DNA of 58,044 bases, taken from Clostridia bacterium. Its GTDB lineage: Bacteria > Bacillota > Clostridia > UMGS1810. A program made the translations under genes and the position numbers. Positions 55,556 through 58,044 of the stretch are shown piece by piece. The stretch's first letter is position 1, and each line of letters begins with the position of its first letter. The DNA is taken from positions 1 to 58,044 of the forward strand of contig JAFVUE010000001.1 in assembly GCA_017502845.1 (NCBI GenBank), read 5' to 3'. The notes beneath the pieces are model-generated. The model was given only the letters and a program-made list of their open reading frames with translations, made no database searches and had not been told where the DNA came from.

Positions 55556-55810
55556 TTAACGGAATAACTTTTTCAGTTTGTCGAGGACCTGTGGATTCTT
55601 GGAGATTGCATTTATAATATCGTCATTGCTCATCCCCGATAATTTATCTGCAGCATCGCCGAGGCCCATTTCACGCATTTTCCGTGATGCTTCGCCCAGG
55701 TCAATATTTCCAATCTTTTCTTTTATACTCTGACCATTTAAGTTTTTGATGGTATCTTTGTCCTTTTGAGTTAAATTACGGGCAAGTTTCTCCATATCGG
55801 GGTTTGCCAT
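55556..55810 (-). CDS. Small helical protein, first of a three-gene unit
   Basis: An 84-aa, helical, charged protein without a membrane segment (LARNLTQKDKDTIKNLN, NDDIINAISKNPQVLDKLKKLF). AAAGGA lies ten bases before the ATG. No family is recognised. Its stop is 15 bases before the next start, so the three small genes 55810-54897 form a likely operon. Confidence 0.6.
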   Translation of the reverse strand: MANPDMEKLARNLTQKDKDTIKNLNGQSIKEKIGNIDLGEASRKMREMGLGDAADKLSGMSNDDIINAISKNPQVLDKLKKLFR

Positions 55811-55930
55811 AAGAATTCATTCCTTTCTGTTATATTCCATTTTAGTATATGCGGAAAGTCAACCGATTGTGCGGATTTTTTTGATATTGCGGGATATACT
55901 AATTAAAAAAAGGAAACGGAGCAGGATGCA

Positions 55931-57736
55931 ATGTGCGGTATAACTGGTTATACAGGGAAAAGGCAAGCGGCTGAAATTATTCTTGAAAATCTTAAACGAC
56001 TGGAGTACAGAGGATATGATTCCTCGGGTATAGCAGTTTCGTGGGGGAACGCCGTTGCTGTGCGAAAAACAGAAGGAAGGGTAGAACGCCTTGAAGAAAT
56101 ATGCCGTGAAAATCCGGTTCGTGGCACTTGTGGAATAGGCCATACAAGATGGGCAACTCATGGAAAAGCGGATACCGTAAATGCGCATCCCCACACAACT
56201 CCCGATGGAGCAGTTGCCGTTGTTCATAACGGTATCATAGACAATTACAGAGGACTTCGTTCATTTCTTGAAAGTAAGGGATATCGCTTTGTCTCTGAAA
56301 CGGACACTGAGGTAATACCTAATCTTGTAGATTATTATTACCGCATATGTTATGACTTTCTCGGTGCAGTTCAGTGTGCCGTGGCAGAATTTGAAGGGAG
56401 CTTCGCCATAGGTGTTATATGTAGTGATTCTCCGGGGAAAATCATAGCTGTCAGCAAACGCAGCCCTCTTGTTATAGGAGCGGGTGATGATGGCAATTAT
56501 ATTTCGTCCGACATAAACACCTTGCCTGAAGATATCAAAAAAGTTTATGTTCTGGAGGATGGAGAAATAGCTGTAGTAACGGCGGATGGTGTGTCGGTTT
56601 TTGGTAAGGACGGCAAGGCAACGGAAAAAAGATGGGTCAGAGTATCTCATGCATCTTTAACTAATAGTATGGGGGAATATCCTCATTATATGCTTAAAGA
56701 AATATATCAACAGCCACATATACTGCATAATATTATATCTTCTCATGTCGAAGATGGGAAAGTTGTCTCTTTTGCTGATATGAAGTGGAGCGATATATCG
56801 GATATTCAAAAAGTTTTTATCATTGGATGCGGTACTTCATATAACGCTGCAAGGATTGGTAAAATTGTTGTGGAACGTTACGGAAGAATAAGTGTGGAGG
56901 CAGATATTTCCTCGGAATTTCGTTACAGAGCACCTGTTATAAACGATAAAACTTTCGTTGTCGCCATAACACAGTCAGGAGAAACGGCGGACACCTTGAG
57001 TGCAATGACTATGGCAAAGGAAAGAGGAGCAAAAGTTGTTGTTATAACAAATACACCATCCGGAACTGCTTCGAGAATAGCTGATTACACATTTCTGACA
57101 GAAGCAGGACCGGAAATATCAGTTGCATCTACCAAGGCGTATACCGCCCAACTTGCAGCACTTTATATTTTTGCGTTATTCCTGGGCGAACATAATAAAA
57201 TCACAGAATGCAGTGAACTTCGCACAGCACTCTCTAATGTTGCAAAGGATGTAACTACAGCGCTTTCATTCGCAGATGAAGTTAAAGAACTTGCTGAAAA
57301 TCTGGCTTGTAAAGAGCATTTGTTTTATATTGGAAGAGGTCTTGATTCCGTTACCTGTTCAGAGGGTGCTCTTAAGATGAAAGAGATAACGTATATTCAT
57401 GCAGATTCATACCCAGCAGGGGAACTGAAGCATGGGCCTATCGCCCTTATAGATAAAGGTACTCCCGTAATTGCCGTTAGTACCGATAGTGAAGTTCACA
57501 GCAAACTTTGTGCCAATATCAGCGAAGTTTCATCCCGAGGTGCAGATGTTGTATGCATAACTCCTTTTGATGCCCCGAAAGATTGCATCTCCATTGAAAT
57601 TCCCGAAACCTACAGCTCTGTATCGCCATTTGTGTCGATAATCCCACTACAACTTCTTGCATATTATACTGCAGTTTATAAGGGATGCGATGTTGACAAA
57701 CCCCGAAATCTCGCAAAATCCGTTACTGTAGAATAG
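55931..57736 (+). CDS. glmS: Glutamine-fructose-6-phosphate aminotransferase (isomerising)
   Basis: A 601-aa enzyme making glucosamine-6-phosphate from fructose-6-phosphate and glutamine, the entry to wall amino sugars. The N-terminal glutaminase begins with the catalytic cysteine (MCGITGYTG) and has EYRGYDSSGIA (about 25-35). Two SIS sugar-isomerase domains follow (IGCGTSYNAARIG; SQSGETADT-like TQSGETADT). The end is the usual KPRNLAKSVTVE. The 120-base upstream gap is too short for, and shows no motif of, the glmS ribozyme seen in many Firmicutes. Confidence 0.96.
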   Translation: MCGITGYTGKRQAAEIILENLKRLEYRGYDSSGIAVSWGNAVAVRKTEGRVERLEEICRENPVRGTCGIGHTRWATHGKADTVNAHPHTTPDGAVAVVHNGIIDNYRGLRSFLESKGYRFVSETDTEVIPNLVDYYYRICYDFLGAVQCAVAEFEGSFAIGVICSDSPGKIIAVSKRSPLVIGAGDDGNYISSDINTLPEDIKKVYVLEDGEIAVVTADGVSVFGKDGKATEKRWVRVSHASLTNSMGEYPHYMLKEIYQQPHILHNIISSHVEDGKVVSFADMKWSDISDIQKVFIIGCGTSYNAARIGKIVVERYGRISVEADISSEFRYRAPVINDKTFVVAITQSGETADTLSAMTMAKERGAKVVVITNTPSGTASRIADYTFLTEAGPEISVASTKAYTAQLAALYIFALFLGEHNKITECSELRTALSNVAKDVTTALSFADEVKELAENLACKEHLFYIGRGLDSVTCSEGALKMKEITYIHADSYPAGELKHGPIALIDKGTPVIAVSTDSEVHSKLCANISEVSSRGADVVCITPFDAPKDCISIEIPETYSSVSPFVSIIPLQLLAYYTAVYKGCDVDKPRNLAKSVTVE

Positions 57737-57754
57737 AAATATGTACACGGTGTA

Positions 57755-57930
57755 AAGTGCCTTTGAGTCATAAAGGCACTTAAGGCGGTGCTCCATAGGG
57801 ATAAATTGCCTTAAAATGCATGTTTTTGCACATAACTTCGTTAAAAGCACTTGAAATCCGTCAGGATTCCTTCGTGCTTTTGCCTTGCTCTGTACTAAAA
57901 ACCTTTGTTTTAAGGTGCATAGCAGTTTTG
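57755..57930. repeat. Structured intergenic repeat after glmS
   Basis: AAGTGCCTTT pairs with AAAGGCACTT (57755-57781). Further on, AAAAGCAC (57843-57850) pairs with GTGCTTTT (57874-57881), with AATCC/GGATT nested inside. There is no T run after the first hairpin. It leads directly into the terminal 114-base repeat. A 125-codon minus-strand frame covers it and the end of glmS but has no support as a gene. The text resembles repeats I have seen across gut Clostridia. Confidence 0.6.
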
Positions 57931-58044
57931 AAAGAGAAATTTTGTCGTAAATAGGAATAAGAACCCGACCCGTTAACGCAATCAAAGATTGCGGTCGGGT
58001 ACCCCGGAACCTTGTTGTTTCCACAATAAGAAAAAATCCCGTAA
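57931..58044. repeat. 114-bp terminal direct repeat, copy 2
   Basis: Identical to bases 1-114 and cut by the window end inside the hairpin equivalent to 101-138. In this copy the element is preceded by the structured sequence at 57755-57930, which is not visible in copy 1 because the window begins there. Confidence 0.9.

Noticed and set aside
55811-55930. Possible glmS ribozyme upstream of glmS
   Set aside because: The gap is only 120 bases, shared with a divergent gene's promoter, and shows none of the conserved core motifs; the ribozyme needs more space.
57647-58024. 125-codon minus-strand open frame over the end of glmS and the repeat
   Set aside because: It overlaps glmS antisense and the structured repeat and has no ribosome site; it looks like a by-product of repeat composition.
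1-58044. Complete circular plasmid or phage genome suggested by the terminal overlap
   Set aside because: The window has mreBCD, glmS, addAB, alr and rpsT but no replication, partition or phage gene, so it is chromosomal; the overlap is better explained as a repeat.

Overview
The window looks like a chromosomal segment from an uncultured anaerobic Firmicute of class Clostridia, probably Oscillospirales-like. The evidence is the gene set: anaerobic ribonucleotide reductase nrdD/nrdG, AddAB instead of RecBCD, alr-mazEF order, mreBCD beside a PBP2, Gram-positive Shine-Dalgarno sites and S-layer homology domains. Base composition is moderately AT-rich, and intergenic regions carry short palindromic repeat units. 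No tRNA, rRNA, CRISPR array, phage gene or transposase was recognised. The first and last 114 bases are identical. The content is chromosomal housekeeping, so I read this as a dispersed repeat that broke the assembly rather than a 58-kb circular replicon.

Layout. 0.2-3.0 kb (minus): a GH31 glycosidase and a secreted protein with copper-amine-oxidase-like domains. 3.1-11.4 kb (plus): miaB, a Gx-type membrane protein, maf, mreB, mreC, mreD, PBP2, minD and mgsA, a cell-shape and division block without minC, minE or rodA. 11.5-15.4 kb: a small membrane protein, the NAD(P)HX dehydratase nnrD, a lipoprotein that may start at CTG, alr, and the mazE/mazF toxin-antitoxin pair. 15.4-30.2 kb: rqcH, a DUF5107 protein, rpsT, addB-addA, two small coiled-coil proteins, and nrdD-nrdG behind two NrdR boxes. 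30.3-33.1 kb: a small membrane protein (minus) and the class A penicillin-binding protein PBP1A.

33.2-54.9 kb is the accessory part and the most interesting region. Two secreted proteins (640 and 901 aa) are built from two and three copies of a ~190-220-residue domain that I do not recognise, marked by a YPYWF / FVGM / PYTNP / YVSS signature. They share a duplicated promoter and a ~160-210-nt leader. A divergent copy of the same three-part module is fused to the C-terminus of the following 1447-aa heparinase II/III-like lyase. A second lyase paralogue follows, carrying an F5/8C domain but lacking the Asn-His pair at the aligned catalytic position. Then come two SLH proteins, a GH20 hexosaminidase and a carbohydrate-esterase-like hydrolase. 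Together these suggest a surface system acting on a polysaccharide that contains uronic acid and amino sugar, or an extracellular matrix with lyases attached. No transporter or sulfatase is present in the window.

54.9-57.9 kb: three small conserved-looking proteins of unknown function (minus), then glmS, which makes glucosamine-6-phosphate for the cell wall, and finally a structured repeat running into the terminal 114-bp repeat.
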